Shown here piece after piece: positions 45,928 through 54,209 of a stretch of DNA of 64,000 bases. The stretch lies in contig NZ_CP007595.1 of assembly GCF_000785535.1 (NCBI RefSeq), forward strand, positions 3,308,439 to 3,372,438, in the 5' to 3' direction. The position numbers were made by a program, and so were the translations under genes. The notes below the pieces were generated by a model, which made no database searches, was not told the origin of the DNA, and saw only the letters and a list, made by a program, of their open reading frames with translations. Within the stretch, counting starts at the first letter, position 1. Each line of letters opens with the position of its first letter. Source of the DNA: Arthrobacter sp. PAMC 25486 (GTDB taxonomy: Bacteria; Actinomycetota; Actinomycetes; Actinomycetales; Micrococcaceae).

Positions 45928-46632
45928 TTACGCCTTGCGGCCGGTGCGCAGGAATGCCAGGCCGCCCAGGACGAGCCCTGCCAGCCCGGCACCCAGGCCG
46001 AGCCAGGCAGCCCAGGAGGTGCCGCCGTCGTTCTTCACATCAGAGGAAGCAGCCTCGTCATGCCCCGCGGCAGTGCCGTGCCCGTCGCCCTCAACAGCGG
46101 CCGTCACAGCCAAGGAGGGGGCGGGGGACTTGACGGAATCGTGGCTGGCGCCCTCGGCCGGAATTTCCTTCCAATCCGTCTGGCCGGTCTCGCACGTCTG
46201 CAGGGTGGGGAAATACAGGGTGGTTCCGGAGGTGTCGGGCAATTGCAGGGAGAGCGTGAAGGTGTCGCGCTCATGGTCAACCAGCGGGGTCTTGGCCGTG
46301 TAGGTGATGGACGCGGTGCGCTCGCTGACCTTGCTGCCGTTGGCCAGCGTGACCGGGGTGTCCAGCTTCTGCACCGACTTGCTGATGGTCCAATTCGGGT
46401 TGACGGTGGGGGTGGCGTCGTTGAGCTCGTCCGGCAACGTAATGGTCAGCGCCGTGGTGGACGAGCCGTCGCAGCCGTGGCCAACAGCGAACGTGACCAG
46501 CGAGTAGGATCCGGCTGTGGTTTCGGTGGCTGTGGCATCGACATGGGCCGACGCGGCGCCCAGCCCCAGCAACATCAGGGCTGCGGTGGCGCCGACGGCG
46601 GCGGTGGACGTGAGGGTGCGGGAAAAACGCAT
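45928..46632 (-). CDS. ycnI: YcnI-family (DUF1775) copper-associated membrane protein
   Basis: The 234-residue protein has a signal peptide ending at AASA, giving mature HVDATATETTAGSYSLVTF, where the N-terminal His is a known copper ligand in YcnI. The DUF1775 beta fold follows with GHGCDGSSTTALTITLP and FTLSLQLPDTSGTTLYFPTLQTCE, then W-containing WKEIP. A His/Asp-rich linker and a C-terminal membrane helix (WAAWLGLGAGLAGLVLGGLAFL) end it. It faces outside and probably chaperones copper. It lies downstream of the two-component genes. Confidence 0.93.
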   Translation of the reverse strand: MRFSRTLTSTAAVGATAALMLLGLGAASAHVDATATETTAGSYSLVTFAVGHGCDGSSTTALTITLPDELNDATPTVNPNWTISKSVQKLDTPVTLANGSKVSERTASITYTAKTPLVDHERDTFTLSLQLPDTSGTTLYFPTLQTCETGQTDWKEIPAEGASHDSVKSPAPSLAVTAAVEGDGHGTAAGHDEAASSDVKNDGGTSWAAWLGLGAGLAGLVLGGLAFLRTGRKA

Positions 46633-46693
46633 GGGTAAAACCTTTCGAACACAAAATTACAGGGTGGACACCCCGCGAATAGGTCGAAGGGTG

Positions 46694-47371
46694 TTAGACG
46701 AAAATTGCTGCCCGCAGGGGCGGCCCGCGCCGGGTGTTCGGCCGGACATTGCGCCAGGGAAGACTGGGCAAGGGGCGCACAATAATGCCCGGCACTCTGG
46801 CCTGGGCCGGCAGAACACGGACGACGGCGGCGCGCCTGTAGAGCGGCCGGAGCCAGTTCGCGAGGGACCAGAGGGCGTTTTCGCCGTAGGCGAGCAGGCC
46901 TGTCGCTGCCAGGGTCGACGCGACGTGGGCGGCCAGCATCCAGCCGGACAGGTGGCTGGCGTGGCCCATGGCTTCCACGCCGGGAGCCATAGCGGTGCTG
47001 GCCATGGCGGAGGTGGCCTGCGCCAGCATGGCCGACGCATGGGACTCGGCCGGCATGCTGTGGTGGGCCAGCATCTCATTGCCCTGGGCGTTGGCGAGAT
47101 TGGCGCCCGTCAGATGGGCGCCATGGGAGAGTGCGTCAAATGCCTGGTGCAGGACCAGCTGGCTGCTGGTCAGCAAGGCGGCCATGGCAGGCAGGTTCAA
47201 ACGGAATCTTGTGGCAATGGTGGAGCAGAGGATGTGAAGTGCCAGCAGTGCCGCCATGATGGGCGGAACAGGCAGGGTGCCTCCGGCCAGAAGGTGTGCC
47301 CCTGCTGCCAAGCCCAAGACCGTGGCGCCCACCACCGTGGTTCGGAGCAGCCTGAAAGGAGCGTGCGGCAC
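46694..47371 (-). CDS. Met/His-rich membrane protein next to YcnI
   Basis: The 225-residue protein has about five hydrophobic segments (VVGATVLGLAAGAHLLAGG, IMAALLALHILCSTI, LPAMAALLTSSQLVLHQAF, GWMLAAHVASTLAATGLLAYG). The loop between residues about 85-140 is rich in His and Met (GNEMLAHHSMPAESHASAMLAQATSAM), consistent with metal binding. GTG at 47371 follows AAGGGAGCAGT. It is 61 bp upstream of ycnI on the same strand, so a role in copper handling is inferred. I know no exact family. Confidence 0.7.
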   Translation of the reverse strand: MPHAPFRLLRTTVVGATVLGLAAGAHLLAGGTLPVPPIMAALLALHILCSTIATRFRLNLPAMAALLTSSQLVLHQAFDALSHGAHLTGANLANAQGNEMLAHHSMPAESHASAMLAQATSAMASTAMAPGVEAMGHASHLSGWMLAAHVASTLAATGLLAYGENALWSLANWLRPLYRRAAVVRVLPAQARVPGIIVRPLPSLPWRNVRPNTRRGPPLRAAIFV

Positions 47372-47404
47372 ACTGCTCCCTTCGATTAAGCCAACTCGTA
47401 CAGC

Positions 47405-48973
47405 TTATCGAGGAAAGGTCGGTGTCGACACCTGGGAAGTTGCGGTGCGCCCGGACGGCGAATCACCGGTGGTGCTAGTGGCCGGGGCCGGGCGGCTGGC
47501 CGGGGGCAGGTGGACGGTGAACGCGGTGTGCCCGGGCCGGCTGTCCACGGAAACGGTGCCGCCGTGGGCTGCCACGATCCCCTGCACAATGCTCAGCCCC
47601 AGCCCGGTGCTGCCGGTGGTGCTCGTTCGGGCCTGGTCGGCGCGTGAAAACCTGTCAAAGATGATGTCCTGGAACGCCGGGTCGATGCCGGGGCCGTCAT
47701 CGCTGACCACCAAGGTGCAGGATCCGTCGGCAGCCCGCGACAGGGCGGCATGGACGGCCGTTCCCGCCGGCGTGTGCTTGGCGGCATTGCCCAGCAGGTT
47801 CAGCATCACCTGCCGCAGGGCGGCGTCCTCGCCCAACACCTCCACGGCGTCATCGGGAACCGTGAAGCTCCAGGCATGGTCGGGGGTGGCAACTTGAACG
47901 TCGTTCACCGTCTCCATGACCAGGGGGCTGAGGTTCAGCGCCTGCAGCGGGCGTCCGGCCGTCCCGCCCACGGATTGCTGCGCCTCGTCAAGGCGGGCCA
48001 GCGTCAACAGATCCTCCACGAGCCGGCTCATCCGCACCGACTGGTCCTGGACCCGGCCCAGCGCGGTTTGTCCGTCGGCGCTCAGCGGCTCCGTCATGGA
48101 CAGCAACTCGGCATAGCCCCGGATGGCTGTCAAAGGGGTGCGCAGCTCATGACTGGCGTCGGCAACAAAGCGGCGCAGTTTCGTTTCGCTGTGCTGTCTG
48201 GCCTGCAGTGCGTGCGAGACATTGTCCAGCATGGCGTTGAAGGCGCTGCCCACATTGCCCACTTCGGTGCCCGGGTGGGCGGCAGTGTCGGGGACTCGGG
48301 CACTCAAGGCGACCTCTCCGGCGTCGAGCCTCAGCGTGGATACCTGGGTGGCCGTCTCCGAAAGCTGCGCGAGCGGGCGCAGGTTGCGGCGGATGATGAG
48401 CGTCCCGGCCCAGCCCAGCGCCAGCAGCCCGGCGAGTGAGACCAGCACGATCGAGAGGACCAGTGTGGACAGCGTCTGCTGGGTGGCGGTAAGCGGCAGG
48501 CCGGTGATGAGGAAGGCGCCAGAGGGCACGGCCTCAGCCTGCAGCCGGTACATGCCGATCGAGAGCTTTTTGCTGCTGAGATCGCCGTTCGGGGAGAGGT
48601 TTGAAAGGATGTCGGCATCCGCTGTGGTGAGCTGTTGGCGTGCGCCAGTTGGTGAGAGGATGCCTGCATAATGCACGACGCCGTTGCTCAGGACCGCGCT
48701 CAACTGGCCTGCGCTGGTGGCACGGGCATCGAGGGGATCGGGGAGACCGGCTCCGGCTTGGCTGGTGTAGAACGCGGCGGTGCGCACGGAGGCCTGTTGC
48801 AGGGAGGAGTCCAGCTGGCTGTTCACCGTCATGCTCAGCGCGGCGTAGCTGACCAGGCCCACCAGGACGCAAATGACGGTGAGCAGGGCGAGCATGACGG
48901 AGACGAGGCGGGTGCTCAGGTGCCAGCCGGTGGGACGCAGCAGATGCTGGATTCTGGGATTGGTTATTGGCAT
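47405..48973 (-). CDS. Two-component sensor histidine kinase
   Basis: The 522-residue kinase has two membrane helices (about 21-45 and 170-195) around an extracytoplasmic sensor of about 125 residues, then HAMP (RRNLRPLAQLSETATQVSTL). The phospho-acceptor box is FVADASHELRTPLTAIRGYAELL, followed by the ATPase boxes: N box QVMLNLLGNAAKH, G1 DDGPGI, F and G2 STGLGLSIVQGIV. The sensor has no close named domain. It overlaps the response regulator by 10 bp. It may sense copper or envelope state, inferred from YcnI downstream. Confidence 0.93.
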   Translation of the reverse strand: MPITNPRIQHLLRPTGWHLSTRLVSVMLALLTVICVLVGLVSYAALSMTVNSQLDSSLQQASVRTAAFYTSQAGAGLPDPLDARATSAGQLSAVLSNGVVHYAGILSPTGARQQLTTADADILSNLSPNGDLSSKKLSIGMYRLQAEAVPSGAFLITGLPLTATQQTLSTLVLSIVLVSLAGLLALGWAGTLIIRRNLRPLAQLSETATQVSTLRLDAGEVALSARVPDTAAHPGTEVGNVGSAFNAMLDNVSHALQARQHSETKLRRFVADASHELRTPLTAIRGYAELLSMTEPLSADGQTALGRVQDQSVRMSRLVEDLLTLARLDEAQQSVGGTAGRPLQALNLSPLVMETVNDVQVATPDHAWSFTVPDDAVEVLGEDAALRQVMLNLLGNAAKHTPAGTAVHAALSRAADGSCTLVVSDDGPGIDPAFQDIIFDRFSRADQARTSTTGSTGLGLSIVQGIVAAHGGTVSVDSRPGHTAFTVHLPPASRPAPATSTTGDSPSGRTATSQVSTPTFPR

Positions 48974-49758
48974 GGCTTGATCACGTAGCCGGAGCCTCTG
49001 ACGGTGTGGATCATGGGTGGGTGGTCGGCGTCGATCTTCTTGCGCAGGTAGGAAATATAGAGTTCCACGATGTTGCTTTGGCCGCCGAAGTCGTAGTTCC
49101 AGACGCGGTCCAGGATGCGGGACTTGCTCAACACATGCCGCGGGTTTTCCATGAGAAATTTCAGTAGTTCAAACTCGGTGGTTGTCAGGGGGATCTCGGT
49201 ACCGGCACGTTGGACGGACTTGGTGTCCTTGTTCAGGGTCAGGTCCCCGACGGTGAGGAGCGCGAACTGCGGGGCCGTGATGCCGGAACGTTGTACAACC
49301 CGGTGCAGCCGCAGCAGCACCTCCTTCATGCTGAACGGCTTGGTGACATAGTCGTCGCCGCCGGACTGCAGACCCGTCACCCTGTCAGAGACGGCATCCT
49401 TGGCGGTCAGGAACAGGGCGGGGACGTCCGGGTAGATCGTGCGAAGTTTTTGTAGCAGCTCGACACCGTCCATGCCCGGCATCATGACATCCAGGACCAG
49501 CACGTCCGGCACGAATTCGCGGGCGATCTTTATCGCGGCAAAGCCGTCGTTGGCGGTTTTGACCTCCCAGCCGGTCATTTCCAGGCCGCGGCGCATGAGG
49601 TCGGCCAGCTCGGGTTCATCGTCGACCACGAGGGCGCGGATGGGTTCACCGTCCGCACGGGTCAGCTTGGGCAGGGGCGCCGATTTTTGTGCGGGTGCTG
49701 ACTCGGGTGTGACGGATGCTGACGCCTGTGTTGTGGCTTCGGATGCAGAACTGGACAT
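48964..49758 (-). CDS. OmpR/PhoB-family response regulator
   Basis: From ATG at 49758 (AATGGGAAC upstream) the protein has 264 residues. After a 40-residue Ser/Ala-rich extension the receiver domain reads ALVVDDEPELADLMRR with the phospho-Asp in LVLDVMMPGMDG, the Thr in FLTAKD and Lys in YVTKPF. The C-terminal winged helix shows LTTTEFELLKFLMENPRHVLSKSRILDRVWNYD and VELYISYLRKKID...TVRGSGYVI. It partners with the downstream kinase and probably controls the ycnI genes. The extension before the receiver is unusual. Confidence 0.94.
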   Translation of the reverse strand: MSSSASEATTQASASVTPESAPAQKSAPLPKLTRADGEPIRALVVDDEPELADLMRRGLEMTGWEVKTANDGFAAIKIAREFVPDVLVLDVMMPGMDGVELLQKLRTIYPDVPALFLTAKDAVSDRVTGLQSGGDDYVTKPFSMKEVLLRLHRVVQRSGITAPQFALLTVGDLTLNKDTKSVQRAGTEIPLTTTEFELLKFLMENPRHVLSKSRILDRVWNYDFGGQSNIVELYISYLRKKIDADHPPMIHTVRGSGYVIKPCQ

Positions 49759-49862
49759 GTTCCCATTCTCCGGCATCCGCCGCCGCGGAGGCTGGGTGGT
49801 TGCTGGGAGTTTTCTGTGTCCGATGGATATGGAGGCGGCTGGTTCATGTGGCTGGAACGTAA

Positions 49863-49895
49863 AAAACGCCCACCGGAAACTCCGATGGGCGTTTT
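49863..49895. terminator. Rho-independent terminator
   Basis: AAAACGCCCA (49863-49872) pairs with TGGGCGTTTT (49886-49895), with A and T tracts on both sides, so it works in both directions. It serves the small membrane protein ending at 49912. Confidence 0.85.
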
Positions 49896-49911
49896 GCGAA
49901 GCGCTGTGTTC

Positions 49912-50076
49912 TTACATGCCAAAAAAGATCAAGAGGCCAAAACCCACGACGCCGATGAGCACTGCCGCACCGCCAATGATGTTGCCGGCCATGTCGCCGC
50001 TGGTGCTTTCAGAGGCGTGTGCTGCGGACTGTGCTTTTGCTTGAGTACCCACTGGTTTCCTTTGTTCAACGGCCAT
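49912..50076 (-). CDS. Small single-span membrane protein, 54 aa
   Basis: From ATG at 50076 the 54-residue peptide has a polar N-terminus (MAVEQRKPVGTQAKAQSAAH) and one C-terminal membrane helix (NIIGGAAVLIGVVGFGLLIFFGM). A hairpin terminator lies 17 bp after the stop, which supports a real gene. Shine-Dalgarno is weak. The family is unknown. Confidence 0.5.
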   Translation of the reverse strand: MAVEQRKPVGTQAKAQSAAHASESTSGDMAGNIIGGAAVLIGVVGFGLLIFFGM

Positions 50077-50378
50077 GAGAATCCGGGCCGGGATCGACGT
50101 TGCTTTGCTGCCGCGCTGGTGCGGTGCACAACGAAAAATGCTCGCCGAAGGCATCGGCGGATGTTTAAGCTTACCAATTCCGGCCAAGTTGCCGCAGATG
50201 AGGCCGCGCGGGTGACTGCTGAGCTCTACCAACGGACTGGCAACACCGTCAGCGCCGCCAGAACGGGGGCCTGCGAGAACGGCGTATCTTCTTTTGGGGC
50301 GGTTCGCGGGTTTGCCCCGGTTTCAATTTCAAACCTGGGCAGAATGTTGCCACCAGCCTGATTCCGGGCAAAACAAAA

Positions 50379-50413
50379 CCCCCACTTTCCTTATAAACAA
50401 AGGGAAGCAGGGG
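50379..50413 (-). terminator. Terminator of tRNA-Ser
   Basis: On the minus strand CCCCTGCTTCCCTT pairs with AAGGAAAGTGGGGG around TGTTTAT, followed by TTTTGTTTTG. It starts 15 bp after the tRNA. The rest of 50077-50378 shows no gene. Confidence 0.8.
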
Positions 50414-50427
50414 CCTTGCCACTTGGC

Positions 50428-50513
50428 GGTGACGGTGGGATTTGAACCCACGTCAGGCTCACACCTGAACAACATTTCGAGTGTTGCACCTTCGGCCGCT
50501 CGGACACGTCACC
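50428..50513 (-). tRNA. tRNA-Ser (anticodon CGA)
   Basis: The 86-nt sequence begins GGTGACGTGTCCGAGCGGCC and ends CCCACCGTCACC, giving a 7-bp acceptor stem. The anticodon stem-loop is CAACA-CTCGAAA-TGTTG, so the anticodon is CGA, reading UCG. The long variable arm (TTCAGGTGTGAGCCTGA) and GGTTCAAATCC T-loop are typical of class II tRNA-Ser. No CCA is encoded. Confidence 0.96.
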
Positions 50514-50594
50514 AACGCGTCAACCTTACCGGGTCAACGCCGTACAACAAAAATGGGCGGCCCCGCCGCCGTTGAAAGGGTGCAAGATGGGCAC

Positions 50595-51776
50595 ATGGAC
50601 AATGCAACGCGGCGTGCCTGGAGCTGGCACAAACAAGGCTTGGACGGATCGCTGGCGGGCAGCAGCGCCGCCGACGTGCTCGGCAAAACAGGCTGGGCAC
50701 GCTCCATCGGCGGCGCCAACCCCTACCTGACACTCTTCTCCCGTGCTGGCATCCGCAGGGAACAAGCCGACGCCGACATGGCGGCCCTGCGCATCCATGA
50801 ACTACCGACGGCGCGCGGCTGCACCTATGTCCTGGGCGCGGACGACTTCGCGTGGGGACTGTCCCTTGGGCAGGGAGCGGCCGAAGCAACCGCCAAGGTG
50901 CTGGACAAGCTCGGCGTCGACCGGCAAGAGCTCAAGGACCTTGAGGAGCGGGTGCTCGAATTGCTCCAGGATTCGACGCTCCCGCTTGACCCTAAAGTAC
51001 TCAAAGACAAGTTGGGCAGTGCCGTGCGAAGCCTGGGCGAGGAAGGCAAGAAGAAGGGCGCCTCAACCACGCTCCCCACAGCGCTGGGACTGTTGCAGGC
51101 CGACGGCCGCATCCGCCGCGTACCCCTCAACGGCCGGCTGGACGTGCAGCGCTACGCCTACACGGCCTGGGGACTGCCGGCCCCGGAGGAATCGCCGGAA
51201 CAGGCCCGGGCAAAACTGATGGAGAACTACCTGCGCTGGACCGGCGGCGCCACACTCAAGCAGACCCAGTGGTTCACGGCCTTCACCGTGGCGCAGACCA
51301 AGGCGGCGCTCGCAGCCGTCAACGCGGTGGAATCCACAGTCGTCGATCCGGACGGGCTGTGGATGCTGCCGGAAGACGTCGAGGCGGCTGCAACGTTCAC
51401 GGCACCCCAGGAGGAGCAGATCCAGTTGCTCGCCGGCTCCGATTCCTTGTTCCTGCTGCGCCGCAACTCGGCGGACCACGTCGCCGAGGAGGACCGCGGC
51501 CTGGCCATCGGCAAGGAAAAACTCGCCCTGACGGCCGACCTGCCCGACCACCCCATCGTTGACCGCGGCCGGATCATCGGGCTGTGGCAGTACGACCCCG
51601 GTCAGGAACGCCTGGCCCACTGGACTTTCGAGCCACCCACCCTGGCGGTCAACGATAAGGTGGAAGAGATTGAATCATGGGTTCGCGAGGATCTGGGCGA
51701 TTTCCGCTCCTTCAGCCTGGATTCGGCGTCGAGCCGGCAAAAACGGATCGACGCACTCAACGCAGCGGCGCGGTAA
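50595..51776 (+). CDS. Winged-helix DNA-binding protein of the HTH_42/AlkZ-like family
   Basis: The 393-residue protein is in the HTH_42 superfamily, which includes the DNA glycosylases AlkZ and YcaQ that unhook alkylated bases or crosslinks. Visible are RRAWSWHKQGLDGS near the N-terminus, GCTYVLGADDFAWGLSLG, LRWTGGATLKQTQWFTAFTVAQTK, and late strands RIIGLWQYDPGQERLAHWTFE. The catalytic QxQ of AlkZ is not evident, so it may be a non-catalytic relative. ATG at 50595 is chosen. It is next to tRNA-Ser and 28 bp before a lipoprotein gene. Confidence 0.75.
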   Translation: MDNATRRAWSWHKQGLDGSLAGSSAADVLGKTGWARSIGGANPYLTLFSRAGIRREQADADMAALRIHELPTARGCTYVLGADDFAWGLSLGQGAAEATAKVLDKLGVDRQELKDLEERVLELLQDSTLPLDPKVLKDKLGSAVRSLGEEGKKKGASTTLPTALGLLQADGRIRRVPLNGRLDVQRYAYTAWGLPAPEESPEQARAKLMENYLRWTGGATLKQTQWFTAFTVAQTKAALAAVNAVESTVVDPDGLWMLPEDVEAAATFTAPQEEQIQLLAGSDSLFLLRRNSADHVAEEDRGLAIGKEKLALTADLPDHPIVDRGRIIGLWQYDPGQERLAHWTFEPPTLAVNDKVEEIESWVREDLGDFRSFSLDSASSRQKRIDALNAAAR

Positions 51777-51804
51777 AAGGCGCGGTGAAACAGGGGGAGA
51801 AGCA

Positions 51805-52293
51805 ATGGCTGGACTGAATTGGGTGCTGTCGGGGGTCATTGCCGCAGCGGTGCTCACTACGGGAGGCTGCGGTGGGACTCCCGGGGCGGCGCCTCAGGGC
51901 TCGGGCTGCATGCCGCCACCGTTCTCGATCAGCGCCGACACCATCCGGCCCGGCGGGAACCTCACCGTCAAGGCCGACGACGCCGACTGCGACCCCCGCT
52001 ACGGCGCCGACGCACAGATCCTGCTGGAAATCACCGACGGTTCGGGTGAAAAAGTAGTGGATACCCTGGCCCCCATGAACGACGCCGGAGGGTTCAGTGC
52101 CGCCGTCAAGGTCCCCGATTCTGCCGTCCCCGGCCAAGGCGCGGTGAACGCCTACCCGTGGAACCTCGACTGGTGCGACGACACCGGACGGAACAACCGG
52201 ATGGGTAACCCCGGTGTGGGCGCCGATGCTGCGCCGGACATCGAACTGGCCTCCTGCACGCTGCCCTCGAAGCCGCTCACGATCGAGCCCTGA
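51805..52293 (+). CDS. Putative lipoprotein, 162 aa
   Basis: The start ATG at 51805 follows CAGGGGGAGAAGC. The signal peptide has a hydrophobic core WVLSGVIAAAVLT and lipobox TTGGC. The mature part is a small Ig-like beta domain: ISADTIRPGGNLTVKADDADCDPRYG, AQILLEITDGSGEKVVDTL, FSAAVKVPDSAVPGQGAVNAYPW, ending TLPSKPLTIEP, with several Cys. It probably binds a ligand or covers a surface; unknown. Confidence 0.75.
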   Translation: MAGLNWVLSGVIAAAVLTTGGCGGTPGAAPQGSGCMPPPFSISADTIRPGGNLTVKADDADCDPRYGADAQILLEITDGSGEKVVDTLAPMNDAGGFSAAVKVPDSAVPGQGAVNAYPWNLDWCDDTGRNNRMGNPGVGADAAPDIELASCTLPSKPLTIEP

Positions 52294-52322
52294 GAGCCCT
52301 GAAGCTGCCGGCGGTGTTGAAG

Positions 52323-52820
52323 CTATTGGCGGTGGCTGGTAAAAAAGTCCCGCAAAAGCGCCGCGCATTCGTCCTCGCGCACGCCCGGAAACACCTCGAC
52401 CCAGTGGTTGAGGCGCCGCTCGCGCAGCACATCAAACACCGACCCCGCCGCGCCGGCTTTCTCATCCCACGCCCCAAAAACGACCCGCGGCACCCTCGCC
52501 AGGACAATTGCCCCGGCACACATGGTGCACGGCTCCAGCGTCACCACGAGCGTGCAGCCGGCCAGCCGCCACGACCCCAGTTTCGTGGCCGCCTCGCGGA
52601 TCGCCACGATCTCGGCGTGCGCCGTCGGGTCCCCGTGTGCCTCACGTTCATTGCGGCCCAAACCCAGGACTTCCCCGTCGGGCCCAAGCACGACGGCGCC
52701 AATTGGCACATCCGCCGTTGTCAGGGCACGCTGGGCTTCAGCGAGTGCAAGACCCATCCATTGGGCATGTAAAACCGTGGTGGTGGTCTCGATCGGGCGA
52801 AAATTCGATGTGTTGGGCAC
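52323..52820 (-). CDS. tadA: tRNA adenosine(34) deaminase / cytidine deaminase-family TadA
   Basis: The protein of about 165 residues has the zinc-dependent deaminase motifs: HAEIVAIREAA (catalytic Glu) and EPCTMCAGAIVLARVPRVVFGAWDEKAGAAGSVFD (PC-x2-C), with PIGAVVLGPDGEVLG and NEREAHGDPTAHAE typical of TadA. It makes inosine-34 in tRNA-Arg(ACG). GTG at 52820 is the first start, but it lies only 22 bp from the divergent upp start; the true start may be downstream (for example Met 22), or transcripts are leaderless. Confidence 0.92.
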   Translation of the reverse strand: MPNTSNFRPIETTTTVLHAQWMGLALAEAQRALTTADVPIGAVVLGPDGEVLGLGRNEREAHGDPTAHAEIVAIREAATKLGSWRLAGCTLVVTLEPCTMCAGAIVLARVPRVVFGAWDEKAGAAGSVFDVLRERRLNHWVEVFPGVREDECAALLRDFFTSHRQ

Positions 52821-52842
52821 GGCTCAATGGTAGCTTTTATTC

Positions 52843-53481
52843 ATGCGCGTACTGGTTGCGGATCATCCGCTTATTGCCCACAAGTTGACGGTCCTTCGAG
52901 ACAAGAACACACCGTCACCCGTTTTTCGTCAGCTCACCGAAGAATTGGTGACCCTGCTGGCCTATGAAGCCACGCGCGGGGTGCGGGTCCAGCCGGTGAA
53001 TATTGAGACGCCAGTGACGTCCACCATTGGTACCGGGCTGGTCAAGCCCACGCCCCTGGTGGTGCCGATCCTGCGCGCCGGCCTGGGCATGCTCGAGGGC
53101 ATGACCCGCCTGCTGCCCACCGCCGAGGTTGGCTTCCTGGGCATGGCCCGCAATGAGGAAACCCTCGAGGCCATCACCTATGCCGAACGCCTGCCGGAAG
53201 ATCTCACCGGACGGCAGGTATACGTGCTGGACCCCATGCTGGCCACCGGGGCCACCCTGATTGAGGCGTTCAAGTTCCTCTTTGACCGCGGCGCCGCGGA
53301 CATCACCTGCATCTGCCTGCTTGCCGCCCCGGAAGGCCTGGCGAAGCTGGAAGCGGCCCACGGCGGGCGCGATAACGTCCACGTGGTCCTGGCCGCGATC
53401 GACGAGGGCCTGGATGAAAACTCCTACATTGTCCCGGGCCTCGGCGACGCCGGCGACCGCCTCTACGGCGTGGTGGACTAA
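52843..53481 (+). CDS. upp: Uracil phosphoribosyltransferase
   Basis: The 212-residue enzyme salvages uracil to UMP with PRPP. Motifs are [14 protein letters not shown], the PRPP loop [15 protein letters not shown] and the C-terminal uracil-binding [15 protein letters not shown]. Length is normal. The start at 52843 is separated from divergent tadA by 22 bp. A large cruciform terminator follows at 53523. Confidence 0.97.
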   Translation: MRVLVADHPLIAHKLTVLRDKNTPSPVFRQLTEELVTLLAYEATRGVRVQPVNIETPVTSTIGTGLVKPTPLVVPILRAGLGMLEGMTRLLPTAEVGFLGMARNEETLEAITYAERLPEDLTGRQVYVLDPMLATGATLIEAFKFLFDRGAADITCICLLAAPEGLAKLEAAHGGRDNVHVVLAAIDEGLDENSYIVPGLGDAGDRLYGVVD

Positions 53482-53522
53482 CCAACTCGTCCACTGGCTG
53501 GCACAGTGCCACAGTTCGTGGG

Positions 53523-53588
53523 AAAAGCCGCCGTTTGACGCAATTGCGATGGTTCAAACCATGGCAATTGCGTCAAACGGCGGCTTTT
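53523..53588. terminator. 25-bp perfect palindrome with an inner palindrome, after upp
   Basis: Arms 53523-53547 and 53564-53588 (AAAAGCCGCCGTTTGACGCA at the left end) pair perfectly. The 16-nt interior itself contains ATGGTT/AACCAT. The flanking A and T tracts suit a bidirectional terminator. The core GACGCAATTGC relates it to 45848. Confidence 0.85.
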
Positions 53589-53664
53589 TCGTGGTCGGCC
53601 GCATGCGATCAGCCCTGCGCGTCGGCCGAACCAACGCCCCCAGTTCCATCCTCGGCACCGGACG

Positions 53665-54208
53665 ATCCAACAGCTCCGTGCGTAACCCGGAACCCCACAT
53701 CCGCCAGCACTGCATCGGGCGCGTTGCCCCTGCGCATTGCTGCCCGGGCGCTCCAGATCGGATCGTCCCAGCCGGCCCCGAGCAGACTTCGGTGGCCCCA
53801 TAACGTGCCGTGTCGGCATAGTCCCAACACCATTTTCAGACCTTGCCGAGCCTGGCGAACACGCCAAAACCATGGGGCAGTTTCCCGGCCAACGGCTGCG
53901 GGCCCGGCACGCCGTTGAGCGCCGTCCACGCAATCTCCGCGAGCGAACCGTACGTTGGTGCGGACGTCCCCGCCAGGCCGGAGGCCGCATTGCAAAACCG
54001 GCCGGCCCGAAACCAGGTGACCGGGTGCGCAGGAAGGCCGACGGCGGATGGCGGGCTCCCGCCGTCGGCCATCACCTGGTGCCACAAAGCCGTCGGTGAT
54101 GTGCGTGCGGCCCAGCTCAAAGGGGCCAGCGTGACCAGGCGGGACGTGCCCGAGCGGGCATCACGCAGCTCGACGGTGCCGCCGGGGATGGGCAGCAGGC
54201 CGATGGGA
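53665..54208 (-). pseudogene. Decayed formylglycine-generating enzyme (SUMF1/FGE-sulfatase) domain
   Basis: Across minus-strand frames the pieces line up with an FGE domain: LVLIPIGLLPIPGGTVELRD, then ELGRTHIT, ALWHQVMADGG, HPVTWFRAGRFCNAASGLAG, EIAWTALNG, KLPHGFGVFARLGKV-stop-KWCWDYADTARYG, and finally GWDDPIWSARAAMRRGNAPD and VGFRV. The intact family reads LGNVWEWCWD, so the TGA at 53836-53838 replaces a Trp. Frameshifts lie near 54115 and 53790, and a central portion (RLPTEAEWEYA) is missing. The open frames on this stretch are otherwise random. It lies between upp and the transglycosylase. It will not give a functional enzyme. Confidence 0.75.
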
Positions 54209-54209
54209 A

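Noticed and set aside
53609..54085. 158-aa open frame as a new gene
   Set aside because: Only its last part matches the FGE domain; the rest is out of frame with the other recognisable pieces. It is better explained as a pseudogene.
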